NCBI GenBank assembly: GCA_030824805.1
Contig: JAPJRC010000002.1
Location: 1 to 64,000 of the forward strand
Length of the DNA stretch: 64,000 bases
From: Micavibrio sp.
GTDB taxonomy: Bacteria > Pseudomonadota > Alphaproteobacteria > Micavibrionales > Micavibrionaceae
Direction: 5' to 3'
Positions within the stretch are counted from its first letter, which is position 1. Each line of letters begins with the position of its first letter. Below the pieces are notes generated by a model that saw nothing but the letters and a program-made list of their open reading frames with translations, was not told the DNA's origin and searched no databases. The translations under genes were made by a program, and so were the position numbers. This document shows, in pieces, positions 23,873 to 32,736 of this stretch.

Positions 23873-26551
23873 ATGGCACGCACCGGTCAAGACACCCTCA
23901 AAACCCGCAAGACGCTAACTGTCGGCGGCAAAAGCTATGATTACTTCTCGCTAAAAGCGGCGGAAGCGCAGTTGGGTGATATTTCCAAACTTCCTTTCAC
24001 GCTGAAGGTGCTGCTGGAAAACATGCTCCGTTTCGAGGATGACCGTTCCGTTACCGTGAACGATGTCAAAGCCGTAATCGAATGGCAGAAGGACAAAAAA
24101 TCGGATGCCGAAATCGCGTATCGTCCGGCCCGCGTGCTGATGCAGGACTTTACCGGCGTTCCGGCTGTTGTGGATTTGGCCGCGATGCGCGAAGCCACGG
24201 CATCGCTCGGCGGCGACCCGCAAAAGATCAACCCGCTCTGTGCCGTCGATCTCGTCATCGACCACTCGGTTATGGTCAACGAATTCGGATCGCCTGTCGC
24301 GTTCCAGAACAACGTGATCGAGGAATTCAAACAGAACATCGAACGCTACCAGTTTTTGCGCTGGGGCCAGAAAGCCTTCAACAACTTCCGCGTCGTGCCG
24401 CCGGGGACGGGTATCTGTCACCAGGTGAACCTTGAATATCTGGGCCAGACGGTCTGGGTGGAAAAAGACCAACTCGGCAAGGAAGTAGCATTCCCCGATA
24501 CGCTGGTGGGCACGGACTCACACACGACGATGATCAACGGTCTGGCCGTATTGGGCTGGGGCGTCGGCGGTATCGAAGCCGAAGCCGCAATGCTTGGCCA
24601 GCCTGTATCGATGCTGATTCCCGAAGTTATCGGATTCAAAATCACGGGCCAGATGAAAGAAGGCACTACGGCAACCGACCTCGTTCTGATGGTTACGCAG
24701 ATGTTGCGTAAAAAAGGCGTGGTGAACAAGTTCGTGGAATTCTACGGCGATGGTCTGGAGCACATGTCTCTGGCCGACCGCGCGACGATCGCCAACATGG
24801 CACCGGAATATGGCGCGACCTGCGGCTTCTTCCCGATCGATGATGAAACGATCCGTTATCTGAAATTCACGGGCCGCGACGAAGCGCGTGTTGCCCTTGT
24901 CGAAGCTTACGCAAAAGAGCAGGGCATGTGGCGCAACAAGGGCCATGAACCTGTGTTCACCGACACGCTGCATCTCGACCTTTCCGAAGTCGAGCCAAGC
25001 ATCGCCGGCCCGAAACGTCCGCAGGACCGTATTCTGCTGAAAGATGCCGCGCCGAACTTTGCCAGCCTCGAAGTCTCCGGCAAATCCATTCCTGTCGAAG
25101 GCACGGATTATAATCTGGAAGACGGCGCCGTTACCATCGCCGCCATCACGTCCTGTACGAACACATCCAACCCGTCCGTCATGGTCGCTGCCGGTCTGGT
25201 CGCGAAAAAGGCGCACGAGCTTGGCCTGACGCGCAAGCCGTGGGTTAAGACTTCGCTGGCACCAGGATCGCAGGTCGTGACGGATTACCTGAACAAAGCG
25301 GATCTTTCCAAACATCTCGATGCCATCGGCTTCAACCTTGTCGGTTATGGCTGCACAACCTGTATCGGCAACTCCGGTCCTCTGCCGGAAAACATCGCCA
25401 ATGCCGTTGTGGCGGGCGATCTGACGGTGGCCGGTGTTCTGTCCGGTAACCGTAACTTTGAAGGCCGTATCAACCCGCACGTGAAAGCAAACTACCTCGC
25501 TTCTCCGCCGCTGGTTGTCGCGTACGCTATCGCTGGTTCGATGAAGATCAACCTGTTCACCGACGCTATCGGTCAGGATAAAAACGGCAAAGACGTTTTC
25601 CTGAAAGACATTTGGCCGACGAACGAAGAAGTCACCAAGATGGTTGAATTCTGTCTGACGCCGGAAATGTTCAAATCGCGTTACGCCGATGTGTTTCTGG
25701 GTCCGAAAGAATGGCAGGACATCAAAGGCAATGCTTCCAGCGAAACCTACAGCTGGGATTCCAAATCCACATACGTGCAGAACCCGCCGTATTTCGAAGG
25801 CATGACGGCGAAAGCGGGTGGCAAAATTTCGAACGTCACGGGCGCCAAACTTATGGCTCTGTTCGGCGATTCCATCACGACCGACCACATTTCTCCGGCC
25901 GGTTCGATCAAGAAAGACTCGCCAGCCGGTAAATACCTCATCGAAAACGGCGTGGCCCCGATCGACTTCAACTCTTACGGCGCGCGCCGCGGAAACCATG
26001 AAGTGATGATGCGCGGCACGTTCGCCAACATCCGTATCAAGAACGAATTGCTGGGCGGCAAGGAAGGCGGCTTCACCCGTTACAAGGGCGAAGAAATGCC
26101 GATCTATGACGCCTGTATGAAATACCAAGCCGACGGCACACCGCTGGTGGTGTTCGCCGGTAAGGAATACGGCACGGGTTCATCCCGCGACTGGGCCGCA
26201 AAAGGCACGACGCTCCTCGGCGTAAAGGCCGTGATCGCCGAAAGCTTCGAGCGTATCCACAGATCTAACCTTGTCGGTATGGGCGTTGTTCCGCTGGTCT
26301 TCAAAAACGGCCAGACGCGCGCAGACCTCAACCTGACGGGCGAGGAGACGTTCGATATCACGGGCCTCGAAGGCGATCTGAAACCTCTGTCCGATGTTAC
26401 GCTCACCATCACGCGTGCAGACGGCAAGAAGGAAGAGCACCAGCTTCTCTGCCGCATCGATACAGCGGACGAAATCGATTACATGAAGAACGGGGGCATT
26501 CTGCACTACGTCTTGCGTGATCTTGTTTCGACGAAATCCGCCGCGGCGTAA
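23873..26551 (+). CDS. acnA: Aconitate hydratase A
   Basis: 892 residues, the usual length of AcnA/IRP-type aconitases. Three cysteines that hold the 4Fe-4S cluster are visible: Cys428 in TSCTNTSNPSV and Cys494 and Cys497 in GCTTCIGNSG. The swivel domain has AGKEYGTGSSRDWAAKG. The enzyme isomerises citrate to isocitrate, feeding the isocitrate dehydrogenase encoded upstream. The sequence is complete. The following membrane-protein gene overlaps the stop by one base (TAATG). Confidence 0.98.
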   Translation: MARTGQDTLKTRKTLTVGGKSYDYFSLKAAEAQLGDISKLPFTLKVLLENMLRFEDDRSVTVNDVKAVIEWQKDKKSDAEIAYRPARVLMQDFTGVPAVVDLAAMREATASLGGDPQKINPLCAVDLVIDHSVMVNEFGSPVAFQNNVIEEFKQNIERYQFLRWGQKAFNNFRVVPPGTGICHQVNLEYLGQTVWVEKDQLGKEVAFPDTLVGTDSHTTMINGLAVLGWGVGGIEAEAAMLGQPVSMLIPEVIGFKITGQMKEGTTATDLVLMVTQMLRKKGVVNKFVEFYGDGLEHMSLADRATIANMAPEYGATCGFFPIDDETIRYLKFTGRDEARVALVEAYAKEQGMWRNKGHEPVFTDTLHLDLSEVEPSIAGPKRPQDRILLKDAAPNFASLEVSGKSIPVEGTDYNLEDGAVTIAAITSCTNTSNPSVMVAAGLVAKKAHELGLTRKPWVKTSLAPGSQVVTDYLNKADLSKHLDAIGFNLVGYGCTTCIGNSGPLPENIANAVVAGDLTVAGVLSGNRNFEGRINPHVKANYLASPPLVVAYAIAGSMKINLFTDAIGQDKNGKDVFLKDIWPTNEEVTKMVEFCLTPEMFKSRYADVFLGPKEWQDIKGNASSETYSWDSKSTYVQNPPYFEGMTAKAGGKISNVTGAKLMALFGDSITTDHISPAGSIKKDSPAGKYLIENGVAPIDFNSYGARRGNHEVMMRGTFANIRIKNELLGGKEGGFTRYKGEEMPIYDACMKYQADGTPLVVFAGKEYGTGSSRDWAAKGTTLLGVKAVIAESFERIHRSNLVGMGVVPLVFKNGQTRADLNLTGEETFDITGLEGDLKPLSDVTLTITRADGKKEEHQLLCRIDTADEIDYMKNGGILHYVLRDLVSTKSAAA

Positions 26552-27096
26552 TGGCTGAAGAGAAATATTTAGAAAAAGATTTTCGTTGGGAGCACGGTTT
26601 ATATCGCGCTCCCAATGGCGTTTTGTTGCTTGAGGGTTTAGGTGGTTACTATCTTGTACCTGAGCACAGGCTGGAAAAGATAAAAAAATGGAGGAAAATA
26701 TTTACGGTCGCTGTATGGGGAATATTTTCTAGTTTTGTGGCCTATGTCTGCTTGGAATTTTTTATTTCGCATTTTAAAGAGTATTTTTTACTGCTTTTAT
26801 TACCATTAATTGCAGGGGTTATCTTCTTTTTTGCATTGTTAAGTTTTGCATTTTTCTCAAAGCGCGGATTAGAGCGTATCAAGGTTAAAAGAGCAGATTG
26901 GTTAGACGAGATGAAGCTTGAGGCTCAAAAACATAGTTTAATAGTATGGGTTCTCATCACAATTTTTACATTTATCGCAGCATTTATTTGCGGATACGAT
27001 GATTGGGTTTGGAGAATTCTTCTTACAATTTTTGCTTTAGATTTTACGCTGTGTGCTTGGCTGCGTTGGAAGCAGGACAAACAAAAGGCGGGATGA
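26551..27096 (+). CDS. AT-rich membrane protein of unknown function
   Basis: 181 residues. Hydrophobic segments at about 49-70, 77-101, 132-150 and 152-170 predict four membrane spans; the N-terminus and the loop before span three are charged. Base composition is much more AT-rich than acnA just upstream, with codons ending in A or T, a sign of recent acquisition. The start overlaps the acnA stop, so translation is probably coupled to it. No family is recognised. The terminator hairpin begins inside its last codons. Confidence 0.75.
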   Translation: MAEEKYLEKDFRWEHGLYRAPNGVLLLEGLGGYYLVPEHRLEKIKKWRKIFTVAVWGIFSSFVAYVCLEFFISHFKEYFLLLLLPLIAGVIFFFALLSFAFFSKRGLERIKVKRADWLDEMKLEAQKHSLIVWVLITIFTFIAAFICGYDDWVWRILLTIFALDFTLCAWLRWKQDKQKAG

Positions 27097-27112
27097 TCCT
27101 CCGCCTTTTTTA
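27083..27112. terminator. Bidirectional terminator
   Basis: AAAAGGCGG pairs with CCGCCTTTT around a 9-base loop, followed by TTT. It serves the plus-strand membrane-protein gene; its reverse complement also lies at the end of the minus-strand repeat gene, whose stop it overlaps. Confidence 0.8.
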
Positions 27113-28642
27113 TTCTGCGATAAGACGCGCGAATTGCGCGATGACAGGACGGGGCGCCGGATTCAATTGATGCCCGCGGCCTTTTGTCGCAAGCCCCGTG
27201 GCTACAAGGAAATCCGCGGCGGTGTTGATGTTTGCAACCACGTCTTTGCCGACCAGATTTTCGAGCCCTGTAACGCGCTTGTGTTTGAACAAATCGTCGA
27301 GGCCTTCTTCCAATTCTATTTTTCCGGTCGTATGCAGCGTTTGTACAGCGGCGTTGAAAACGGTAACGGCGGTGCGTTCCGGCAGTTTCGCAATACTTTC
27401 TTCCAGCTCTTTTTTCTCCAGAGCGGCGACGAGTGTGCTGAGGTTGGTTTTTCTCTGCTCCGGCAGTTTAAGGATAATAGTCGTCCACGGAGGGCCTTCG
27501 GCCGGAAGACCGCCTGCGCGTGCGCGTTCTTTGGTCGACGACATTTTGGGAAGGGTGCCGTATGTGTCCTTATAGGCTTTCGCGCAACGGGCGATGGTAT
27601 CGTTGTCGGGAAGCGGGGCCGATACGCGTGCGAATTTGTGGCTTATTTTTTCCGAAGCCGGTACGGCGGTCGCAGGCGCCGCAGGATCTGCATTCGCGGC
27701 GCATGTTTTGGCATCGTAAGCTTTGATCAGTTTACGGATGGTTGTCCCGCGCTCTTCCGGCAAGCGTTTGATGATGCTGGTCCATGCCGGTAATTCTTCC
27801 GGAAGACCGCCGGCACGTGCAAGATCGCCCGTCGACGCCATAGTTGGTTGGTGGCCATGCAAAGCCACGTAAGCTTTCGCGCAGCGCGCAATCGTATCAT
27901 TGTCTGGGAGAGGCGAGGGTCCCGACCCGCGTTTTCTGGTTTGCTTTGCAGTTGCATCCAGTTGCTTCTGCGTTTCGGGTTCAGTTTCTTTTGCGGGTGC
28001 TTGCGGTTTGTTTTTAAGCTCGTGTTCGCGGATAAGTTTGCTGATAGTCGTTCCGCGTTCTTCATTAATGCGGATAGCGATGCCGGACCAGGCGGGCGAT
28101 GTCGCGGGCAATCCGCCGGCGCGTGCCTTTTCACCAGAGCTGCCTGCATTCGGCGTGTGCCCATAAATTTCCTTAAAGGCAACGGCACATTTGGTAATGG
28201 TTTCGTTGTCGGGGAGCTCGAGGGAGCCTTTGCGTTTTGCCACGCGTTCTTGCGGAATTAATCCTTCTTCCTTTATGCGTTTCTTGTCGGCCGTGAAAGG
28301 GCGTCCGCGTTTCGGTTCTTCATCCGGTTTTTGTTCCGGCTTTTCCTGCTTTAGAATGTCGTTGATTTCGAGCGCGATCTTTGGATCTTTCAGCACCAGC
28401 GCAAGCGCCTTTTTTTCATCGCCGATCAATTCCTGCTTGTTGTGGATGCGGGCAATTTTTCGAATGTCGAACAGCCCGTCCACGGCAATGGCACGGTCGG
28501 AGATATGTTTTAAAGTATCGTCGATATACGTCCTCACTTCGACGCCTTTGAGACCGAAACCGGGGAGGATGTTTTCAAATTGTTCGCGGATATATCTGTT
28601 GCGTGCGTTCGGGCCAAGCGGCATAGGGTTCTCATCATACAC
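27110..28642 (-). CDS. Tandem-repeat protein C (three LPDN...ARAGGLP repeats)
   Basis: 510 residues (504 if Met7 at 28624 is the start). Residues about 12-98 form a helical domain also present in the 495-residue protein encoded upstream (RYIREQFEN here, RYVNEHFEN there). Residues 111-115, KRGRP, look like an AT-hook core in a basic linker. Three repeats follow at about 143-207, 245-309 and 344-408, each beginning LPDN-TI-CA, with ARAGGLP and a WT/WS-I core, and ending in a short helix. Pro/Ala-rich linkers separate them, and a 100-residue C-terminal domain ends the protein. No enzyme motif is seen. A DNA-binding or scaffolding role is plausible but unproven. Confidence 0.8.
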   Translation of the reverse strand: MYDENPMPLGPNARNRYIREQFENILPGFGLKGVEVRTYIDDTLKHISDRAIAVDGLFDIRKIARIHNKQELIGDEKKALALVLKDPKIALEINDILKQEKPEQKPDEEPKRGRPFTADKKRIKEEGLIPQERVAKRKGSLELPDNETITKCAVAFKEIYGHTPNAGSSGEKARAGGLPATSPAWSGIAIRINEERGTTISKLIREHELKNKPQAPAKETEPETQKQLDATAKQTRKRGSGPSPLPDNDTIARCAKAYVALHGHQPTMASTGDLARAGGLPEELPAWTSIIKRLPEERGTTIRKLIKAYDAKTCAANADPAAPATAVPASEKISHKFARVSAPLPDNDTIARCAKAYKDTYGTLPKMSSTKERARAGGLPAEGPPWTTIILKLPEQRKTNLSTLVAALEKKELEESIAKLPERTAVTVFNAAVQTLHTTGKIELEEGLDDLFKHKRVTGLENLVGKDVVANINTAADFLVATGLATKGRGHQLNPAPRPVIAQFARLIAE

Positions 28643-28685
28643 ATTATTGAAACTATAAAAGTGTTAGAAGAGGGGAATGCGTTCG

Positions 28686-29684
28686 TCAACCGCGCATTGA
28701 ATGGGCAGGCCCTTTGGGCAGGAATTTTTTATTGAGATTAACTATTTCCTCAGGCGTTGCGGTCCGTATGGTATCGCCTGATCTGCGCGCCAATCCTGTG
28801 GCAAGGCAAAAATCCTCGATATTGCGCGGCCTGTTTTCAGGTGCGAGTTTGGGGAGGAAAAATTCCCAGCCTTTGATGGCGTCCTGCGCAAGTTTTCGTT
28901 CCCACAGGTGGATGGATTCTCGCGTGGCCTTGTTGAAAGACATTGTGAGGGAAGGGATGGCCCCTTTTTCGGCGACAATCTTTGCGGCGTCGCTGTACAG
29001 CGTGCGCAAGGTTGATTGTATGTTGCGCGCGTCACGGAACTCGGCGAGCGATTTGTAGTTGCAATATTTGAGCCCGCGTGTGCGCTGCCTGAACGCACTG
29101 TCTACGTTTTCCCATGTGACGTTATAATCCTTGAGCGGGCCATACAAGACGGGACCGCTTCCCTTGCTCACGGATTTTCCGGTTTCGTCCATGGTGGCGC
29201 GGATTGAAAGTTCTATACGGCGCAACGTGTAATCAGGGTTTCCGATTTTGCGGTCGTCCAAGAATTCCGCAAGCGATGTGAAACCGGTATAAAAACCATA
29301 TCGGAAGTTTTTATCGATGTTCATCCACTTTGCACCAGTGTCTTTCAACGGGCCGTATTTGGCTTCGCCGCCGAGTTTTGAAGGGCGCTTGCCTGTGGCT
29401 TCGTATTCCTGTTTCGCAGATTCAGCGATGTCGTCGAGCGGACGCGAAGGCGTAACAATGTTCTTCTTGTCCATGAAACCAGAGAAGCTGTCATAGCCGC
29501 CGGGCTGTTGGTTGCGGAAATAGAAATATACCTGCTGCCAGGTCATGCCCAGTTCGGCAAGCGGGCCGTACATGATCGCGCCGCTGCGCTTTTGCGGCCG
29601 GCTTTTCTCGGCCTCCAGATGCAGGCGGGTGGATTTTTCTATATCGTCCAATGAAGACGGGGTTGGCACTGTTTTCGGGCGCAT
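28686..29684 (-). CDS. Tandem-repeat protein B (three YGPL repeats)
   Basis: 332 residues. Three repeats of about 68-72 residues occupy 10-76, 80-147 and 151-222. Each has LDDI or a variant in its first helix, then a basic G/SG segment, the motif YGPL, a conserved Trp in TW or KW, and a SL-EF-D--NI end. Residues about 225-300 look like a degenerate fourth unit. It lacks the N-terminal domain of its neighbours. It has no good ribosome binding site and starts 13 bases after the upstream repeat gene, so translation is probably coupled. Function unknown. Confidence 0.8.
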   Translation of the reverse strand: MRPKTVPTPSSLDDIEKSTRLHLEAEKSRPQKRSGAIMYGPLAELGMTWQQVYFYFRNQQPGGYDSFSGFMDKKNIVTPSRPLDDIAESAKQEYEATGKRPSKLGGEAKYGPLKDTGAKWMNIDKNFRYGFYTGFTSLAEFLDDRKIGNPDYTLRRIELSIRATMDETGKSVSKGSGPVLYGPLKDYNVTWENVDSAFRQRTRGLKYCNYKSLAEFRDARNIQSTLRTLYSDAAKIVAEKGAIPSLTMSFNKATRESIHLWERKLAQDAIKGWEFFLPKLAPENRPRNIEDFCLATGLARRSGDTIRTATPEEIVNLNKKFLPKGPAHSMRG

Positions 29685-29697
29685 AGCGATACCGCAA

Positions 29698-31185
29698 TCA
29701 GGGTAGCGCGCGAAGGCGGTGGTTCAGGTACGGTGGCAAGACATCGGATACGCTGTCTTCATTCTTGGCAAGCGCGACGGTTTGAACGGCAGACGGTGCG
29801 GAACTGAACGCACCCACGAGTTTCGGGCCCTGATAAGACAAGACCGTATGCATGTGAAACGGTTTTGCGCCTTCCTTTATAACGGGTGGGGCGGAAATGT
29901 CGGCCATGTTTTGCAGATTCAGACTTTGGATAATTTCCTTGAGATTGGTGTAACCGCAATTTTTCAAGCCACGGCGCCCGTCGGAAATCGTGTTGTTCAA
30001 GGAAGACCATGTCAATTGGTCTTTCAGGGGACCGTGTTTGATCATCGTACCATCGGCGATCGGGCGCTTGCCTGTTGCCAGGAACGTGTCCTTAATGGAG
30101 GTTATAATGTCATCCAGCGTAATAGGTGGTTTCTGGCTGGGTTTGTTGTGACGGTGCTCCTGTATATTCTCCGGGATTTCCAGATGTTTCATAAACGCCT
30201 TCAGGGAATCGTAGCCGCAGCCTTTAAGGCCGCGGTTCTGGCGTTTGAACGCGGCATCGATATTGTTCCATTTCTCTACGCCCGCAAGCGGACCGAATTG
30301 TACCTCGCCGTCATTTTTGGTCGGTCGGCGTGCTGTTTGTTCGAAGGTTGCGCGTATGGATTGTTCGATATCATCGATGCCGAGCGCGACGTTGCGCGGC
30401 GTGCCGCGCTGCGGTTGATCCACGGCGATACCTCTGGCATCCATAAACTGCGGAAGTGTTTTATAGCCACAGCCTTTTAACCCACGCATTTCATGATAGA
30501 TCGCGATATCGATCCCGTTCCATGTTTCTTTACCAGCAAGAGGGCCATATTTAACTTCGCCATCCGTGGAAACAGGGCGGCGGCCCGTTGCACGCAATGT
30601 GGCGCGCACAGAGCTTTCGATCAAAGGCAAGGTGAGGGGGGCTTTGGTAATACCTCTCGCCATCGCCGGAATCTTACAGGCATCCAGAAAATCCGAGAGC
30701 GTGTCTTCTTGTATGTCGCACAAGCCTTCGGACATCCTGACCAGAGCTGTATGTACGGACCCCCATGTGCGTTCACCGTTGGCCAAGGGGCCGTAAAGAA
30801 CAACACCGCTGTACACGTTTGGTCTGTGCCCGGTCTGCTCCAGTGTTTCAATCGCAGAAGTGATTATCTGATGCTTGTTGTAATCAACAATGTGGGCGTT
30901 TTGCCCTGATTTAAAGGCGTCGTATTTGATATTGTTGAGATCAAACAAAAGCACGGGGTTGCCGAGAATTTTTTTACGCGCTTCGGCCGCGGGTATATTT
31001 GAAATATCCGCGAGTTTTGACGCGTTATGGTCCAGATCAAAAAATTTCCGCATGGGAATAGGTCTTTCGCCGATAAGGCGCATGACCGTTTCAACCATGT
31101 GCGATTTCACCTGGCGGTCGAGGGCAAGCCAGCCACGGTTATTCTCAAAATGTTCGTTAACGTAGCGCCGACGATTTTCTGACAC
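29698..31185 (-). CDS. Tandem-repeat protein A (four YGPL repeats, shared N-terminal domain)
   Basis: 495 residues from a GTG start. Residues 1-90 match the N-terminal domain of protein C. Four repeats of about 70 residues occupy 105-172, 185-253, 268-337 and 355-424: a helix (IESSVRATLRATGRRP type), a G-VKYGPL turn, TW-GID, a RGLKGCGY segment and a final SL--FMDARGI helix. The YGPL motifs are spaced 82-87 residues apart. The C-terminal 65 residues are unrelated. No catalytic motif, signal peptide or membrane span is visible. The repeats resemble modular helical repeats; target unknown. Confidence 0.82.
   Translation of the reverse strand: MSENRRRYVNEHFENNRGWLALDRQVKSHMVETVMRLIGERPIPMRKFFDLDHNASKLADISNIPAAEARKKILGNPVLLFDLNNIKYDAFKSGQNAHIVDYNKHQIITSAIETLEQTGHRPNVYSGVVLYGPLANGERTWGSVHTALVRMSEGLCDIQEDTLSDFLDACKIPAMARGITKAPLTLPLIESSVRATLRATGRRPVSTDGEVKYGPLAGKETWNGIDIAIYHEMRGLKGCGYKTLPQFMDARGIAVDQPQRGTPRNVALGIDDIEQSIRATFEQTARRPTKNDGEVQFGPLAGVEKWNNIDAAFKRQNRGLKGCGYDSLKAFMKHLEIPENIQEHRHNKPSQKPPITLDDIITSIKDTFLATGKRPIADGTMIKHGPLKDQLTWSSLNNTISDGRRGLKNCGYTNLKEIIQSLNLQNMADISAPPVIKEGAKPFHMHTVLSYQGPKLVGAFSSAPSAVQTVALAKNEDSVSDVLPPYLNHRLRALP
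29914..30873 (-). repeat. Four tandem 70-codon protein repeats
   Basis: These codons encode the four YGPL units of protein A. Units two and three are the most alike at protein level (RATGRRP/EQTARRP, YGPLAGKETW/FGPLAGVEKW, RGLKGCGY in both). Unit one is the most diverged. Linkers of about 12-17 residues vary. Confidence 0.8.
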
Positions 31186-31227
31186 GACCCGGTATTTCCC
31201 GCATTAAACACAAGCTAACAGGGCATA

Positions 31228-31256
31228 TCAGTATTGATTTGCAATGGTTATGTCAA
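31228..31256 (-). promoter_or_regulatory. Putative promoter of the repeat-protein operon
   Basis: On the minus strand, TTGACA is followed after 17 bases by TACTGA, a consensus -35 with a weak -10. It lies 43 bases before the GTG of protein A and faces it. Confidence 0.5.
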
Positions 31257-31272
31257 CTTTGGCGGGAATAGC

Positions 31273-32223
31273 CTAGGTAATCCAGTCCCTTGCGTCCAGC
31301 TCGCCACTGGCGATTTTGGCTTCGATCTGGGGACGGAGGATCTTGTTGGCGAATTCCTCTGCCTCGCGCATCATCTGTGGGAATTCGGGGCGGTCGGGAC
31401 GGTATTTGCAGATATATTTGCGTTCGACGGTTTCGATGGCCTGCCCGAGATTGGCCAGACGTTCGATACCGCGTTTGCCCTTGCGGTCTTCATCCGAGTA
31501 TTTCTCAATCAGCCCGCTCGCGCGTTTGCGGTTGGTCATGCCGACATTGAAGGCAAGCTGCACCCCTTCGAGGAATGCCGCGGACAATGTGAGTATGGTG
31601 GGAATGCGCAAGGGCTCCGCCGCGATTTTGCGCGGAGTGATCGTGAAGTTGAAGGTTGTCTTGCGGTTGGCACCGCGCAGGATAACACCGCCTTTTGCTT
31701 CCTCGTCTTTAATAGAGAGGATAAGCGCGATATTGGAGTCATGCTCGATTTTTACGGGCTTGCCGGCTTGCTGGAATGCCTGTTCGGCAAACACCACAGA
31801 TTCTGCATAGCCGTCGCGGCTAACTGCATCGCATTTTTCAATGATGTCCAAAAAAGGATGGCGGTTGCCGTCCTCGAATATTACGCGGCCCTTATGATAG
31901 ATTGCGGCCCAGATATCCGGGTTCCAGTCTTTTTCGTAGCCCTTGATAACGTCACGCCACAGGCTTTCCCAGCTGAAGCGCATTACGCGTTTGGTGATGG
32001 CGCCGCGTTCAAAGAATTCCTTCGAGATGGCGGCGGCAAGGCGTGCGCAGCTATGCATATTCTGGGTTCTGATAACGAAAGTCTCGCTTTCGGCGCCGTT
32101 CACAAGCGGGAGTGACATACGATTGCTCAACGCCACAACGGGCGGCACATCCGACAGGTCGCCGGATGGATCGCGCAGCGTGAACTTTTCGCGCAGCAAT
32201 GTTGTTTTGAACTCCAGAGTCAT
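31273..32223 (-). CDS. Conserved hypothetical protein
   Basis: 316 residues, soluble, mixed helical and strand, with no domain I recognise. The C-terminal half is rich in Lys/Arg/Glu (GMTNRKRASGLIEKY and onwards) and the middle has a strand-rich, TTFNFTITPRKI segment. No signal peptide or membrane span. It lies upstream of the repeat-protein genes on the same strand; a separate promoter in the gap suggests it is not strictly part of that operon. No clear ribosome binding site precedes the ATG. Confidence 0.7.
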   Translation of the reverse strand: MTLEFKTTLLREKFTLRDPSGDLSDVPPVVALSNRMSLPLVNGAESETFVIRTQNMHSCARLAAAISKEFFERGAITKRVMRFSWESLWRDVIKGYEKDWNPDIWAAIYHKGRVIFEDGNRHPFLDIIEKCDAVSRDGYAESVVFAEQAFQQAGKPVKIEHDSNIALILSIKDEEAKGGVILRGANRKTTFNFTITPRKIAAEPLRIPTILTLSAAFLEGVQLAFNVGMTNRKRASGLIEKYSDEDRKGKRGIERLANLGQAIETVERKYICKYRPDRPEFPQMMREAEEFANKILRPQIEAKIASGELDARDWIT

Positions 32224-32270
32224 GGAGCCATTGTATCACACCATGGCAAGTCTTTGAATTTTTTTATGTT

Positions 32271-32588
32271 TTACAGAGCGAGGGCAGGTGCGCCATAGCT
32301 CGGGCGAAAAGCCAGGCGCTCGATTTCGGCAACAGTGTGCTCTGCTATGCGGGTGAAGTCTCCTGCCAGACTCTTTTTGTTCCCCAACTCATACACACCA
32401 CGGCCGTTTGTCCGTTTTTGATCGTAACGATCTTCATGTATGGCAGAAAGCGTTTCACCCGCATCCCAGATTTGTTCGGCACCGCTACCGAAAACCATGC
32501 CCGTAAAAGCCTGTGCCAATGCCATGCCGAAAAAGCTGTCGCTGCTGTTCGACTGGGGAATGGTGATGGGTTTTACGAGGTGGTTCAT
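32271..32588 (-). CDS. Small hypothetical protein
   Basis: 105 residues from the ATG at 32588, which is preceded by AAGGAG; the frame stays open upstream but lacks a binding site there. A Gly/Met/Phe-rich segment (FFGMALAQAFTGMVFGSG) is too short and polar-flanked to be called a membrane span with confidence. No family recognised. It lies 47 bases upstream of the 316-residue hypothetical gene and may be transcribed with it. Confidence 0.65.
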   Translation of the reverse strand: MNHLVKPITIPQSNSSDSFFGMALAQAFTGMVFGSGAEQIWDAGETLSAIHEDRYDQKRTNGRGVYELGNKKSLAGDFTRIAEHTVAEIERLAFRPSYGAPALAL

Positions 32589-32680
32589 AGGTTGGCTCCT
32601 TGACATCCAAAGTATCAAAGGGACGTAAAGGGGTTTTTAAGTTTGCATAAAATTTTATGCGATAGTTGTCGCAAACTGAA

Positions 32681-32708
32681 AAAAAGAAGCCCGCGGTCTG
32701 CGCGGGCT
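32681..32708 (-). terminator. Terminator of cheZ
   Basis: On the minus strand AGCCCGCG-CAGAC-CGCGGGCT forms a perfect 8-bp stem followed by TCTTTTT. Confidence 0.88.
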
Positions 32709-32736
32709 GTCTTTGTACGAAAAGGTAAAGAAATTC

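Noticed and set aside
24518..26128. Open frame of 536 codons antisense to acnA
   Set aside because: Shadow of aconitase codons; no start signal and an implausible composition.
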